Shown: positions 35,728 through 44,412 of the stretch, in pieces
Layout: each line of letters opens with the position of its first letter
Position numbering within the stretch: the stretch's first letter is position 1
Source: Candidatus Thalassarchaeaceae archaeon
GTDB lineage: Archaea > Thermoplasmatota > Poseidoniia > Poseidoniales > Thalassarchaeaceae
Assembly: GCA_029250605.1 (NCBI GenBank)
Contig: JAQXEZ010000012.1
Coordinates: forward strand, 1 to 64,000
Reading direction: 5' to 3'
Length of the DNA stretch: 64,000 nucleotides
Made by a program: the position numbers and the translations under genes
Notes under the pieces: model-generated
What the model was told of the DNA's origin: nothing
Databases searched by the model: none
The model's input: only the letters and a program-made list of their open reading frames with translations

Positions 35728-36669
35728 ATGCGCTTTACAATAGTAGGGGCAGGGGTATCCGGACTGTCTTCAGGGATTAGACTCCTGGAGAGAGGTCATG
35801 ACGCACACATCGTTTCGGACAAGTTCAGCCCAGAGACAGTATCTGATGTCGCTGCAGCAATTTGGTACCCATTTCTAGTGAAGCCTGCAGAGAGGGCGGA
35901 CACCTGGGGCATCGTGACTTACGATGTTCTCGAGGCCCTTTGCGATAGTGCACCAGAAGCAGGAGTGAGGATGATAGACGGGCGAGAGTACCTTAGGAAC
36001 GTTGTTGACCTTCCCCCCTGGAATGATGAAATAGCCGCATTCAGAATTCTTGAGGATAGTGAGATTCCCGATGGTTATGTGTTCGGTTGGGAATTCAGGG
36101 CACCGGTAATCGACATGCAGTTGTATATGCCATGGCTCAAGGATAGGTTCGAAGAACTTGGAGGTACATTCGAGAAGAGGTTTGTAGAAAGACTGCAAGA
36201 CTTGGAGGGTGATATCGTCGTGAATTGCGTTGGCCTAGGAGCAATAGAGCTCTGTAAAGACGAAGAAGTCAAGCCAGCGAGGGGTCAAATCATCTTCATC
36301 GAGCAGGATCCCGGAGTTGGCCATTTTGATCAACAGCCGGAGACTCTGACATACACAATCCCTAGGACAAATGTCACAGTACTCGGAGGTACGGCCCAGG
36401 TCGGCGACTGGGGGCTAGAAATCAGGGATGAGGACAATGATCTGATTCTAAGCAAGGTCGAAGCGATCTGGCCCGACTTGGATAGAAGCAAGATCGTCGG
36501 AGGGACTGTAGGCCTGAGGCCCTCTAGGTCCGAAGTCCGCCTGGAAGAGGAGGAAATTGACGGCACCAGGGTGATTCACAACTATGGCCACGGTGGTGCA
36601 GGCGTGACTCTGTCATGGGGATGCGCGGATGAAGTGGTTTCAATTGCTGGGACCAGAAAGGAATCCTGA
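35728..36669 (+). CDS. D-amino-acid oxidase family FAD enzyme
   Basis: A 313-residue FAD-dependent oxidoreductase of the DAO family, which oxidises D-amino acids to 2-oxo acids, ammonia and peroxide. The dinucleotide fold opens the protein (FTIVGAGVSGLSSGIRLLER). The family substrate and FAD stretches are AAAIWYPF, ARGQIIFI, a GGTAQVGDW strand and the C-terminal HNYGHGGAGVTLSWGCA. The ATG at 35728 was chosen over a TTG 21 codons upstream because it starts directly at the nucleotide-binding strand. D-amino acids from bacterial cell walls are a plausible substrate for this lifestyle. Confidence 0.9.
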   Translation: MRFTIVGAGVSGLSSGIRLLERGHDAHIVSDKFSPETVSDVAAAIWYPFLVKPAERADTWGIVTYDVLEALCDSAPEAGVRMIDGREYLRNVVDLPPWNDEIAAFRILEDSEIPDGYVFGWEFRAPVIDMQLYMPWLKDRFEELGGTFEKRFVERLQDLEGDIVVNCVGLGAIELCKDEEVKPARGQIIFIEQDPGVGHFDQQPETLTYTIPRTNVTVLGGTAQVGDWGLEIRDEDNDLILSKVEAIWPDLDRSKIVGGTVGLRPSRSEVRLEEEEIDGTRVIHNYGHGGAGVTLSWGCADEVVSIAGTRKES

Positions 36670-36794
36670 TGGTGGAAGAAATCTCCGAGGTCAGATGGTT
36701 CTCTGGTGAAAGCGTGGACCAAATGCTATTGGAGGAAAGGGAGGCTTTTTCTCCGGCATTCGCACTGGTGTGGCAACTACTAAACCAGTCTTGA
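36669..36794 (+). CDS. Possible 41-residue ORF overlapping the D-amino-acid oxidase stop
   Basis: The ATG sits in a TGATG overlap with the preceding gene, suggesting translational coupling. The predicted peptide (MVEEISEVRWFSGESVDQML, then LLEEREAFSPAFALVW) looks protein-like and vaguely resembles the C-terminal end of a Nudix domain (WFS.E.vd.ml), so it may be a remnant or a genuine small protein. It ends 16 bases before the convergent glutamine synthetase stop. Support is only context and composition. Confidence 0.4.
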   Translation: MVEEISEVRWFSGESVDQMLLEEREAFSPAFALVWQLLNQS

Positions 36795-36810
36795 GATGGG
36801 ATAATGATTC

Positions 36811-37869
36811 TCAGGCAGTAGCCATACTCACTGATTCAGCATCAGCGCCTACTTCTGTTCCTAAGTAAGCAGACTTGGTTGTACTAATTACTACAGCCCC
36901 AATTTTGTATGGGTCGCCATTAGATGATGGCCTTCTGTCTTCGAGGCGCCCACACCACCCGTCTTCCACTGTTCCAATTGGAATTCTAATAGATGCCCCC
37001 CTATCGGAAACGCCATACGAGAATTCGTGGATTGATTGGGTCTCATGCAATCCAGTGAGTCTCTGATCGTTGTAAGCCCCGTAAACATCCATGTGCTTCT
37101 TGATATTCCTGCCGAACCCCTCACAAACCCGGGAGAAGACCTTCTCATCGCCACAAGTCCTTAGGGTGGTGTCTGAGAAGTTTACGTGCATTCCCGATCC
37201 ATTCCAATCAGTTGCCCCCAATGGTTTTGGATGCCATTCAATTGTGAGACCATACTTCTCTGCGTTCCTCTCTGCAAGGTACCTAGCGACCCAGACCTCG
37301 TCTCCGGCGTTTTTTGCACCCTTAGCAAAGATTTGGAACTCCCACTGGCCTACGGCTACTTCTGCATTTATTCCTTCGACATTTATTCCAGCCTCCAGGC
37401 ACATGTCTAGATGTGCTTCGACTACCTCTCTTCCGTATGCATTCTCTGCCCCGACGGAGCAGTAGAACTGACCCTGCCCCGTGGCATCATTGGGGAAACC
37501 CAATGGGAGATTAGTTTCAGGATCCCAAAGGAAGTATTCCTGTTCGTAGCCGAACCAGAAGTCATCGTCGTCCTCCTCAATCGTCGCACGCCCGTTTGTT
37601 GGATGGGGTGTGCTATCGGCATTATACACCTCACACATTACCAGATATCCGTTCAATCTGTCTGGATCTGGGTAAATTGCAACTGGCTTCAGGAGGCAGT
37701 CTGATGCCCCCCCCTCAGCTTGCTTTGTCGAACTTCCATCGAACGACCACATCTTGCAATCTTCTAGTTCCCCGGAGAAATCAGTTTCAATCATTGTCTT
37801 ACTTCTCATACTCTGGGTTGGTTCGAATCCATCTAGCCAGATGTATTCTAATTTCGACTTAGTTACCAT
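36811..37869 (-). CDS. Glutamine synthetase, type II (eukaryote-like)
   Basis: A 352-residue enzyme that makes glutamine from glutamate, ammonia and ATP. Features of the short type II class are KLEYIWLDG near the N-terminus, MWSFDGSSTKQAEG at about 40-53, YPDPDRLNGYLVMCEVYN, the GSGMHVNFSD catalytic stretch near 222, and GVSDRGASIRIP with the ATP-binding arginine. Type I bacterial/archaeal enzymes are about 440-470 residues, so length also supports type II. It lacks the adenylylation context of type I. A TATA-like element lies 22-31 bases upstream of ATG. The type II class is common in eukaryotes and some bacteria, so lateral transfer is plausible. Confidence 0.94.
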   Translation of the reverse strand: MVTKSKLEYIWLDGFEPTQSMRSKTMIETDFSGELEDCKMWSFDGSSTKQAEGGASDCLLKPVAIYPDPDRLNGYLVMCEVYNADSTPHPTNGRATIEEDDDDFWFGYEQEYFLWDPETNLPLGFPNDATGQGQFYCSVGAENAYGREVVEAHLDMCLEAGINVEGINAEVAVGQWEFQIFAKGAKNAGDEVWVARYLAERNAEKYGLTIEWHPKPLGATDWNGSGMHVNFSDTTLRTCGDEKVFSRVCEGFGRNIKKHMDVYGAYNDQRLTGLHETQSIHEFSYGVSDRGASIRIPIGTVEDGWCGRLEDRRPSSNGDPYKIGAVVISTTKSAYLGTEVGADAESVSMATA

Positions 37870-37890
37870 ACCCCTCCGCCGGGATAAGGC

Positions 37891-37900
37891 AGTATATAGT
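37891..37900 (-). promoter_or_regulatory. TATA-box-like element of the glutamine synthetase gene
   Basis: On the minus strand ACTATATACT lies 22-31 bases upstream of the glutamine synthetase ATG. That distance suggests a leaderless or near-leaderless transcript. Purines (GGAGGGG) abut the start codon too closely to be a normal ribosome binding site, in keeping with that. Confidence 0.55.
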
Positions 37901-37909
37901 CTGAACGAT

Positions 37910-38060
37910 TGAGCATTATTTTAGATGGAATATGAATATTATAATTAAAATATCTAATATTTGTATACATTTGACTTATTATTTAGATAAATAATCAATA
38001 TTTGTATATTTTTAGCCGTAAAAGTTGTTTCTTTTGGTTCAATTGAACAATCGCATTAAC
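37910..38060. repeat. AT-rich intergenic island with a 12-bp direct repeat
   Basis: About 150 bases between the divergent glutamine synthetase and MFS genes are strikingly AT-rich compared with the surrounding coding DNA. AATATTTGTATA occurs twice, at 37956-37967 and 37997-38008, 41 bases apart, near four helical turns. This could be a regulator binding site, a promoter region for the MFS gene, or a curved/unwinding segment. No Orc1/Cdc6 gene is nearby, so an origin is not supported. Confidence 0.5.
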
Positions 38061-38085
38061 GTCCGTTCTACCTCATCATGGACAA

Positions 38086-39354
38086 ATGCCATTGAAAAGG
38101 GAAAGGCGCGGATGCCAATCCATGAGCATGTCGGAGGCATGGGGGATACCTGAATTCAGGAGACTAGTCATTGGCAATGGTGTCAACATGGTTGGGTCTG
38201 CAATTTTCTTCATTGGAATGGGGTGGACGGTGGCACAAATCGGAGGCCCCAAGGAATACGGATTGATTTTCACGTCGTATTTTCTTGGCCACCTCCCTCT
38301 GCTCCTCTTTGGCGGGATGGTAGTTGATCGAATGCCAAGGAGAACGGTAGCTCTGATGGCGGACTTTGCCCAGGCATTAATGGTCACGATTGCTGTAATC
38401 GCTCTGGCAATGGGTTTTGGAGAAATCAAAACCCTACTTGTTGTTGCATTTTTCACTGGTGGAGCAGGGGCATTCTCAATTCCAGCTATTGGGGCCCTAG
38501 TCCCCGATCTGGTTGAGGAGGAACTGCTACCCCAAGCCAATGCGATCAGGGGCGTAGCCATGACAGGGGCATGGATGCTTGGGCCACTTATTGGGGGCTT
38601 CTCGGTCGGTACATGGGGGATTGAAGTATGCCTAATTCTGGATGTTCTGACTTTCGCCTTCAGTGGATTGGTCCTCTGGACAATCTCGGAGATACCAGTT
38701 GAGAGGGAAGAAAACGGAAATCTCCGAGAAGAGGTCGCTGAGGCGTGGTCCTTCGTTAAGACCCAACCGTGGCTTTTCGCGGGGATTGCGATGTTCATGA
38801 TTTGGCATATTGGAGACTCCGCTATCGAGATTGGGATCCCATTCATCATAGAGAACAATGGACTTGGCGCCAAGGAGTTCGGGGTCTTCGGAGCAGTTGG
38901 AGCAGCTGGTGCGATGGTGGGGTCCGTCATTGGTGGCATCAGACCAGTCTCAAAAGAAATCAGAGGGTTGGTTTTCTATGTCCTAATCGGGGGAATAGCA
39001 TGGTGCATGCTGATGTGGGCAATGCCGATCCCATTCATTTTGATACTTGTCTTCGTACTTCTGGAAGGAGTTCTCGGTGGTACTCTGGGAGTAATCTGGC
39101 GGACCACTATGTCAGATAGCGTCGACCGGCACCTAAGGGGGAGAGTGAACTCGCTTGACGCGATTGGTTCCTTGGTTTTCATCCCGCTTGCCCCTCTAAT
39201 GGGCGGTTGGATGATTGAGGAAACTAATGTCCTCACCACATTTGCAGTTGCAGTCTCCATCATGGTCCTCACCACTATGGCAGGTCTAATCGTGCCCTCG
39301 TTCAGGAGGTTCGAGAGGGTAGATTCGGAGTTGTTTCCCATCAAGGGCGATTAA
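38086..39354 (+). CDS. Major facilitator superfamily transporter
   Basis: A 422-residue protein with about twelve hydrophobic helices and a central cytosolic loop near residues 205-220. The loop after helix 2 has the MFS motif A-like GGMVVDRMPRRTVALMADF (about 75-93). The arrangement and the phrases GAFSIPAIGALVPDLVEEE and NAIRGVAMTGAWMLGPLIGG fit the MFS_3 (enterobactin exporter/EntS-like, TetR-type efflux) group. Substrate unknown. Start ATG at 38086; internal ATGs 12 and 14 codons later are also possible. It converges on the next gene with a 14-base overlap. Confidence 0.88.
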   Translation: MPLKRERRGCQSMSMSEAWGIPEFRRLVIGNGVNMVGSAIFFIGMGWTVAQIGGPKEYGLIFTSYFLGHLPLLLFGGMVVDRMPRRTVALMADFAQALMVTIAVIALAMGFGEIKTLLVVAFFTGGAGAFSIPAIGALVPDLVEEELLPQANAIRGVAMTGAWMLGPLIGGFSVGTWGIEVCLILDVLTFAFSGLVLWTISEIPVEREENGNLREEVAEAWSFVKTQPWLFAGIAMFMIWHIGDSAIEIGIPFIIENNGLGAKEFGVFGAVGAAGAMVGSVIGGIRPVSKEIRGLVFYVLIGGIAWCMLMWAMPIPFILILVFVLLEGVLGGTLGVIWRTTMSDSVDRHLRGRVNSLDAIGSLVFIPLAPLMGGWMIEETNVLTTFAVAVSIMVLTTMAGLIVPSFRRFERVDSELFPIKGD

Positions 39355-39709
39355 AGTCAATCTGGCTGATATCAACTGCGAACCATTCAGCATAGAGGCG
39401 GCGCTGTAACCTGATCGCCATTACGAGAATGAGGATGTAGACAAACCATGAGAATGATGTCCTCCCCATCCTTACTGGTATCTCAGAGAGTATCAATCCA
39501 TCGAAAAGAATGCATGTGGAAATATAGATGACCCTCCCCAGGGTGCTGGCCAGACCTTCTTCCTCCTGAGCCATCACTCTCTTCAGTCGGTTCTCTCGCC
39601 ATTCGTCCGAGGCCCTCTTGAGTCTCCAGAAAGATGATTCTGCCTCCTGTCTACTATCGAAGAATGGTGGCCTTTCTCTGTCATCGGAGTCGCCTATGCT
39701 CTCGGCCAT
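39341..39709 (-). CDS. Small two-helix membrane protein of unknown function
   Basis: A 122-residue protein. The N-terminal 55 residues are charged and soluble (ERPPFFDSRQEAESSFWRLK). Two hydrophobic segments follow at about 57-77 and 84-103, then a short tail. No family is recognised. It lies directly downstream of the dppF gene with no gap, so it may be cotranscribed with the peptide importer; its overlap with the convergent MFS gene is 14 bases. Confidence 0.6.
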   Translation of the reverse strand: MAESIGDSDDRERPPFFDSRQEAESSFWRLKRASDEWRENRLKRVMAQEEEGLASTLGRVIYISTCILFDGLILSEIPVRMGRTSFSWFVYILILVMAIRLQRRLYAEWFAVDISQIDFNRP

Positions 39710-40780
39710 TCATTCCCCTCGCGCCCATGATGGCGGTTTACTGTATTCTTCTGAGTCTCCCCTGGTCTGCTTCGGTTCGGGCTCATCATCGTCGGAATTT
39801 CCTAGGGAGTAATCTGTGCAACATGGGCATGGCTGCACCCAATGACCAGGAGAGACCTCCCTCATTGAGAGGTTCATCGTTATGCTCTTCTCCCATTCAG
39901 GATGATGCATGCGATGCCCGAAAGCACATCCCGGAGGGGGGTCCACGGGAGAAGGGACGTCCCCCTCAACTGGTGCCTTATCCCTCCTGGAACTGGGGTC
40001 TGGATTGGGTATTGCGGATATCAGGACCTTGGTGTAGGCATGCCTTGGATTTCTATAGATCTCATCAGCATCTGCCAACTCAACAATCTTGCCAAGATAC
40101 ATCACCGCGACCCTATCGGAAATGTGCCTAACTACAGCCAAGTCGTGAGAAATGAAGACGAAAGTGAGGTCTCTGCTCTTCTGGATGCCCTCGAGTAGGT
40201 TGAGCACCTGTGCCTGTACCGAGACGTCCAATGCGCTGGTCGGCTCGTCGAGCAAAATGAACTCGGGGTCAAGTGAAAGGGCGCGTGCCAGTGCTATCCT
40301 TTGTTTCTGCCCGCCTGAGAACTCGTGAGGATATCTGGTCATGTGCTCGCTCTTTAGGCCGACTGAATCCAGAAGTTCGACGACCCTCTGTGTCAATTCG
40401 ACACCATCCATGAGCCCATTCACCAGGAGGGGCTCACCAACGATCGAGCGAACTGCCATCCGAGGGTTCATCGAACCCCCGGGGTCTTGGAAAACGATCT
40501 GCATCTTCCTTCTGATTTCCTTGTTAGGTATCTTCCTGATATCCTCTCCGGAATAGCGAACCGAGCCATCTGTAATCGGTATTAGCCCCATGAGAACCCT
40601 GCCCAGTGTAGTCTTGCCGCATCCTGACTCCCCCACGATTCCCAGGGTCTCGCCTCGTTGTATCTGCAGGCTGACTCCGTCAACGGCCCTGACGAACTTC
40701 TTAGTTTGGGAGAGGAAGCCCCCTTTGATGGGAAACCACTTCCGCAGGTTTTCGATTTCTATTAGTGGTTCTTCGGCCAT
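39710..40780 (-). CDS. dppF: Dipeptide/oligopeptide ABC transporter ATP-binding protein (DppF/OppF type)
   Basis: A 356-residue ABC ATPase. Walker A GESGCGKTT (near residue 50), Q-loop VFQDPGGSMNPR, signature EFSGGQKQRIALARAL, Walker B FILLDEPTSALD and H-loop SHDLAVV are all present in order without insertions, unlike its partner DppD. A C-terminal oligopeptide-transporter region follows, with CPCC near the end. ATG at 40778-40780 (MAEEPLIEIENL) was chosen because earlier codons overlap dppD. It should pair with DppD to energise peptide uptake. Confidence 0.95.
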   Translation of the reverse strand: MAEEPLIEIENLRKWFPIKGGFLSQTKKFVRAVDGVSLQIQRGETLGIVGESGCGKTTLGRVLMGLIPITDGSVRYSGEDIRKIPNKEIRRKMQIVFQDPGGSMNPRMAVRSIVGEPLLVNGLMDGVELTQRVVELLDSVGLKSEHMTRYPHEFSGGQKQRIALARALSLDPEFILLDEPTSALDVSVQAQVLNLLEGIQKSRDLTFVFISHDLAVVRHISDRVAVMYLGKIVELADADEIYRNPRHAYTKVLISAIPNPDPSSRRDKAPVEGDVPSPVDPPPGCAFGHRMHHPEWEKSITMNLSMREVSPGHWVQPCPCCTDYSLGNSDDDEPEPKQTRGDSEEYSKPPSWARGE

Positions 40781-40784
40781 TTTC

Positions 40785-42557
40785 TCACTCCCACTTGTCC
40801 TCTGACTCATCCAAGCAAATCGGACATGCCTCAACCCAGTGGCCTGGGCTTGACTCGATCATCTGGGGACGGGTGATGAGTGTGTCCCCATACCTCTCCA
40901 TCCTCTGACAGAACCGGCACCCTCTGACGAAGTCGGAAGGGTTCGCGACTTGTCCAGGAATTGCTGGCAGAATCGATTTCCTGGTTGATGCGATGTTTGG
41001 GGTGCAAGCCATCAATCCCCTGGTGTATGCATGCAATGGATTGGCAAATAGCTCTTTCACCGGGGCTCTCTCGACAACCCTACCGGCGTACATCACCGTA
41101 ACGTCGTCGCACATCTCTGCGATTACCCCGAGATCATGGGTGATTAGTAGGATGGATGTGCCCTTATCATCTCGAAGGTCCATCATCAGTTTGAGTATCT
41201 GGGCCTGAATCGTTACATCGAGGGCCGTGGTAGGCTCGTCTGCTATCAGTAGCTTTGGCTCGCAGGACATCATCATCCCGATCATTACTCTCTGACGCAT
41301 CCCTCCCGAGAGCTCGTGAGGGTACATCTTCACTACCGCCTCCGGATTGGGTATCCTCACATCCTCCAGAATCTCTTGGACCTGTCTAGAATGGGCTGGA
41401 TCGAGCCTTAGGAAGTCGAGCCAGACAATTACAGGCAACGCCAGAAGGGATGAGATAACGACCATGCCCATCAAGGAAGAAAAAGGCATCCACAGCATTA
41501 GGAAGACCACTATGGTGACGGCTAGTGCGGCAGGGAGTCCTTGTAGGGAAACTCCGAATCGATGGAGGGAGAGCCAGACGTACGGATTCTGACTCCTCAG
41601 CCACATTTCATAACCAGTTATCTCAGCATCCAAATGCCTGTACTCTGAGAAAACCGTCCCTGTGCTTGGATCTATACTATCCATGGAGAAACCGGACCCT
41701 GAGAAGCCCGTCTCCATTGACACCCTCTCTTCAAGCGTCATTTCATCCGTAAATAGTGACTTTACCTTCCAGATGCTCGAGACGGAGTACAACAGTGGGA
41801 CTGCCAGCAGGAGGGCCCATGTCCAAGATTGGGCCTCGTCGGCGAATTCCCATCGGTGCGCAAGGGTCACGAAAGCCATGATGGAGAGGAAAGCAGCTGA
41901 GGACTGTGGCTTGGCCACCAATGTCCTGTAGATTAGTGAGAATGGGCTGATAATCGCCTCGCCGATTCGATTGATTGTAGGAGTCTCCGGGTCCACGAGT
42001 CTGTCGTGCTCACGCATCACCTCGGAAATCTGCTTTTCCACGGAATAGAGTGGGTTCAATGCAGTCATCGGCTCCTGGAAAATCATGCTAATCTCGTTGC
42101 CTCGGACCCAACGCATGAATTTCTCATGGGCACGTGATTCATGTGCGAAGAAGAAGCCGACCCCCCAAGAAACGGAAGAAACTAGTCCGAACCCGAGTAG
42201 AATGTTCCTGCCTTGTATCGGATCGATGAGGATAGTCCAGAATCCTCCGAATATGGAGAGCAAGACCGATGCCACGACTATGTAGCCAGAGATTTCCTTG
42301 ATCTTGTTGATTGATTCCGGGTCTCTGAACAGGAGTTCTTCGCCCTCGTACTTGACGCTCCCCTCGTCGACCTCGCAGGTGGCAAGACCTATCGTGACAA
42401 GAGAAGTGACTGATTTGCCGCATCCAGACTCCCCGACTAATCCCATTATCTGACCCTTATTCACCTCCAAGTCAACAGAGTTGAGTGCCTCCACTTGCCC
42501 GTCGAGTGTATCGAAATGAACTCTCAAGCCGCTAATCTCCAGCAATTTCTCAGACAT
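40785..42557 (-). CDS. dppD: Peptide ABC transporter ATP-binding protein (DppD type) with membrane helices inserted in the ATPase domain
   Basis: A 590-residue ABC ATPase against about 330 for the family. Conserved parts in order are Walker A GESGCGKS (42-49), Q-loop Q161 in MIFQEPMTALNP, signature LSGGM (416-420), Walker B LLIADEP (436-442, catalytic E441) and H474. Two inserts interrupt it. Insert 1 (about 84-150) lies between Walker A and the Q-loop with hydrophobic helices at about 90-111 and 118-138. Insert 2 (about 195-385) lies between the Q-loop and signature with helices at about 219-234, 246-266, 343-358 and 362-381. The C-terminal region has C547, C550, C578 and C581, positions that fit the cysteine cluster of DppD. 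Catalytic residues look intact. Confidence 0.92.
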   Translation of the reverse strand: MSEKLLEISGLRVHFDTLDGQVEALNSVDLEVNKGQIMGLVGESGCGKSVTSLVTIGLATCEVDEGSVKYEGEELLFRDPESINKIKEISGYIVVASVLLSIFGGFWTILIDPIQGRNILLGFGLVSSVSWGVGFFFAHESRAHEKFMRWVRGNEISMIFQEPMTALNPLYSVEKQISEVMREHDRLVDPETPTINRIGEAIISPFSLIYRTLVAKPQSSAAFLSIMAFVTLAHRWEFADEAQSWTWALLLAVPLLYSVSSIWKVKSLFTDEMTLEERVSMETGFSGSGFSMDSIDPSTGTVFSEYRHLDAEITGYEMWLRSQNPYVWLSLHRFGVSLQGLPAALAVTIVVFLMLWMPFSSLMGMVVISSLLALPVIVWLDFLRLDPAHSRQVQEILEDVRIPNPEAVVKMYPHELSGGMRQRVMIGMMMSCEPKLLIADEPTTALDVTIQAQILKLMMDLRDDKGTSILLITHDLGVIAEMCDDVTVMYAGRVVERAPVKELFANPLHAYTRGLMACTPNIASTRKSILPAIPGQVANPSDFVRGCRFCQRMERYGDTLITRPQMIESSPGHWVEACPICLDESEDKWE

Positions 42558-42561
42558 CCCA

Positions 42562-44412
42562 TCACCTCCTGTTCTTTGGGTCCACTACGTCCCTTATTCC
42601 ATCGCCGAGGAGATTGAATCCAAGGACGGTGACGGCGATAGCCAGCCCCGGATAGAGCATCAAGTGAGGGTCGTTGAGGAAGTAGCGGCGGCTCTCGGAT
42701 ACGAGGATGCCCCACTCGGCCGTCCCCGACTTTGCACCGAGTCCGATGAACGAGAGCCCTGATGCGGAAAGGATCGTCCCCCCGATATCGAGAGTGAATG
42801 CGACAAGGAGGGGTGCCCATGCGTTTGGCAGTATGTGTCGGAACATTATCCTCCCAGAGGGGGCTCCGACGCTCCTGGCGGCCTCAACGAAGTTCATCTC
42901 CTTCACGTAAAGTACCTGGCCCCGGATTAGCCTAGCATAGCCGGGCCATCCCGTGAAAATCAGCGCGGCCTGAATCTTCCAAAGTCTATCGAAATCCTTG
43001 ATCAGGGTGATTTCCCCCCCGTCTGCTCCCGAGAACCGGAATAGAAGGACGATTGCGGCAGAGACCACAATCGTCCTCATGGTCAGGTAACGCCATGGGT
43101 TTGTCCAATCAAAGGAATTAGAGATCCTGTTCGTGGCGCCATCGAGTTTGGAATCCTCGATGAACTTCCTATCTGCGAATGTAATCACCCCGACCACGAT
43201 AATGATTGAGAGAGAGGCGATTATCCTCCATGCCCTGCTATCGAATTGTTCGAAGAAAGACGACCATAATTGGAAGTAGAGGATGATCACGAGTATTGGG
43301 AGGGTAAGCCAATATCTGTATCCAATCGCTATGTTCATCGTTCGAGATTTGAGTTCCTGGACCCTGACGTCGTCGAAGACGGTGTTTGTGATATATGATC
43401 TGAAAAACGATGCTAGCAACAATATCGGAAGAATGACGCCCAACCAGACAGGAATCGTCAGGCTCGTGACAGAACCCATTGCGGCTACGAATGCCATGGC
43501 CAGAATAAGCCCTGGAACGGCGAAGAAGATGTCGCATATCCTCATTATCACCTCGTCTGTCCTGCCTCCATAGTATCCGCTAATACTCCCAACTATTGTC
43601 CCGATAGTAACGGTTAGGACTGCGACTGTGAAGCCGATCTTCAGTGAGACACGGGAACCGTAAAGCACCTTGCTGAACAGATCCTGGCCCGTGTCTGTCG
43701 TTCCGAAGATGCAGACATCATAGCCATCGGGAAGCCACCAGTGGTGCATATCACTATTGTCGAATTCGTAGGTAACCCAGACTCCTAGATTCAAGGAGGA
43801 GTTGTCGTAGAGTTCCTGGGTTAGGACTAGTATCGACGAGTTGTCTGGGTGAATGTAGAGGAGAGATGAGTTCAGATCATAGCCCTTGGAGTCTTCAATC
43901 TTGATTATCTTGATCGCTGAGAGTGTTTTCCGATAGTACCTATTGTCGTCCCCGACCTTATCATCTGACTCAGCGACAACCTCTTCCGAGAATAATGCTG
44001 ATCTGGTGTTCGTGATGATCTTCTGCTCGTGCCAATCGCATCCCTCATCGAATGGCGCCAGCCTCCTTGGCTCGTAGTCTATGGACCACAAATCCTCTGT
44101 GTCCTGGAGATTCCGGTATGGATGCTCGACCGCTATATGATCTGCGAATACGGAAATCAGAGTGACGGAGACTACCATGAATAGTCCCAACATGGCTAGG
44201 AGGGAGCGCCGGTAAATCTTCCAACTTCGCCTCAAGTCGCTACCGGACTGGATGATTGCGAGCAGAATCCTTCGCTGACTCTCCTTGCGATCCTCCCTCC
44301 CCCTCTCCCACGCACCTGTTTGGATGGTGGTTGATTCCTGTTGGTCATTTTCGCTGACCTTGATCCCCGTAATGGGGTCTATCCGGTCGGACTTTCCATC
44401 CCCTCGACTCAT
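42562..44412 (-). CDS. dppC: Peptide ABC transporter permease (DppC type) with extra membrane segment insert
   Basis: A 616-residue permease, twice the usual length (about 300). The DppC core is clear: RRSLLAMLGLFMVV helix, FGTTDTGQDLFSKVLYGSR, GSISGYYGGRTDEVIMRICD, the EAA loop NFVEAARSVGAPSGRIMFRHILPN (in two parts at about 507-530), and GLSFIGLGAKSGTAEWG. One insert (about 98-235) replaces the first extracellular loop. A second (about 315-480) separates the AAMGS helix end from LIFTGWPGYARLIRG and holds roughly four hydrophobic segments (319-337, 367-385, 396-413, 445-460). The gene starts 4 bases before the dppB stop, a translational overlap. Confidence 0.92.
   Translation of the reverse strand: MSRGDGKSDRIDPITGIKVSENDQQESTTIQTGAWERGREDRKESQRRILLAIIQSGSDLRRSWKIYRRSLLAMLGLFMVVSVTLISVFADHIAVEHPYRNLQDTEDLWSIDYEPRRLAPFDEGCDWHEQKIITNTRSALFSEEVVAESDDKVGDDNRYYRKTLSAIKIIKIEDSKGYDLNSSLLYIHPDNSSILVLTQELYDNSSLNLGVWVTYEFDNSDMHHWWLPDGYDVCIFGTTDTGQDLFSKVLYGSRVSLKIGFTVAVLTVTIGTIVGSISGYYGGRTDEVIMRICDIFFAVPGLILAMAFVAAMGSVTSLTIPVWLGVILPILLLASFFRSYITNTVFDDVRVQELKSRTMNIAIGYRYWLTLPILVIILYFQLWSSFFEQFDSRAWRIIASLSIIIVVGVITFADRKFIEDSKLDGATNRISNSFDWTNPWRYLTMRTIVVSAAIVLLFRFSGADGGEITLIKDFDRLWKIQAALIFTGWPGYARLIRGQVLYVKEMNFVEAARSVGAPSGRIMFRHILPNAWAPLLVAFTLDIGGTILSASGLSFIGLGAKSGTAEWGILVSESRRYFLNDPHLMLYPGLAIAVTVLGFNLLGDGIRDVVDPKNRR

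Noticed and set aside
37910-38060. Replication origin in the AT-rich island
   Set aside because: No Orc1/Cdc6 gene, no clear origin recognition boxes; only one 12-bp repeat pair.
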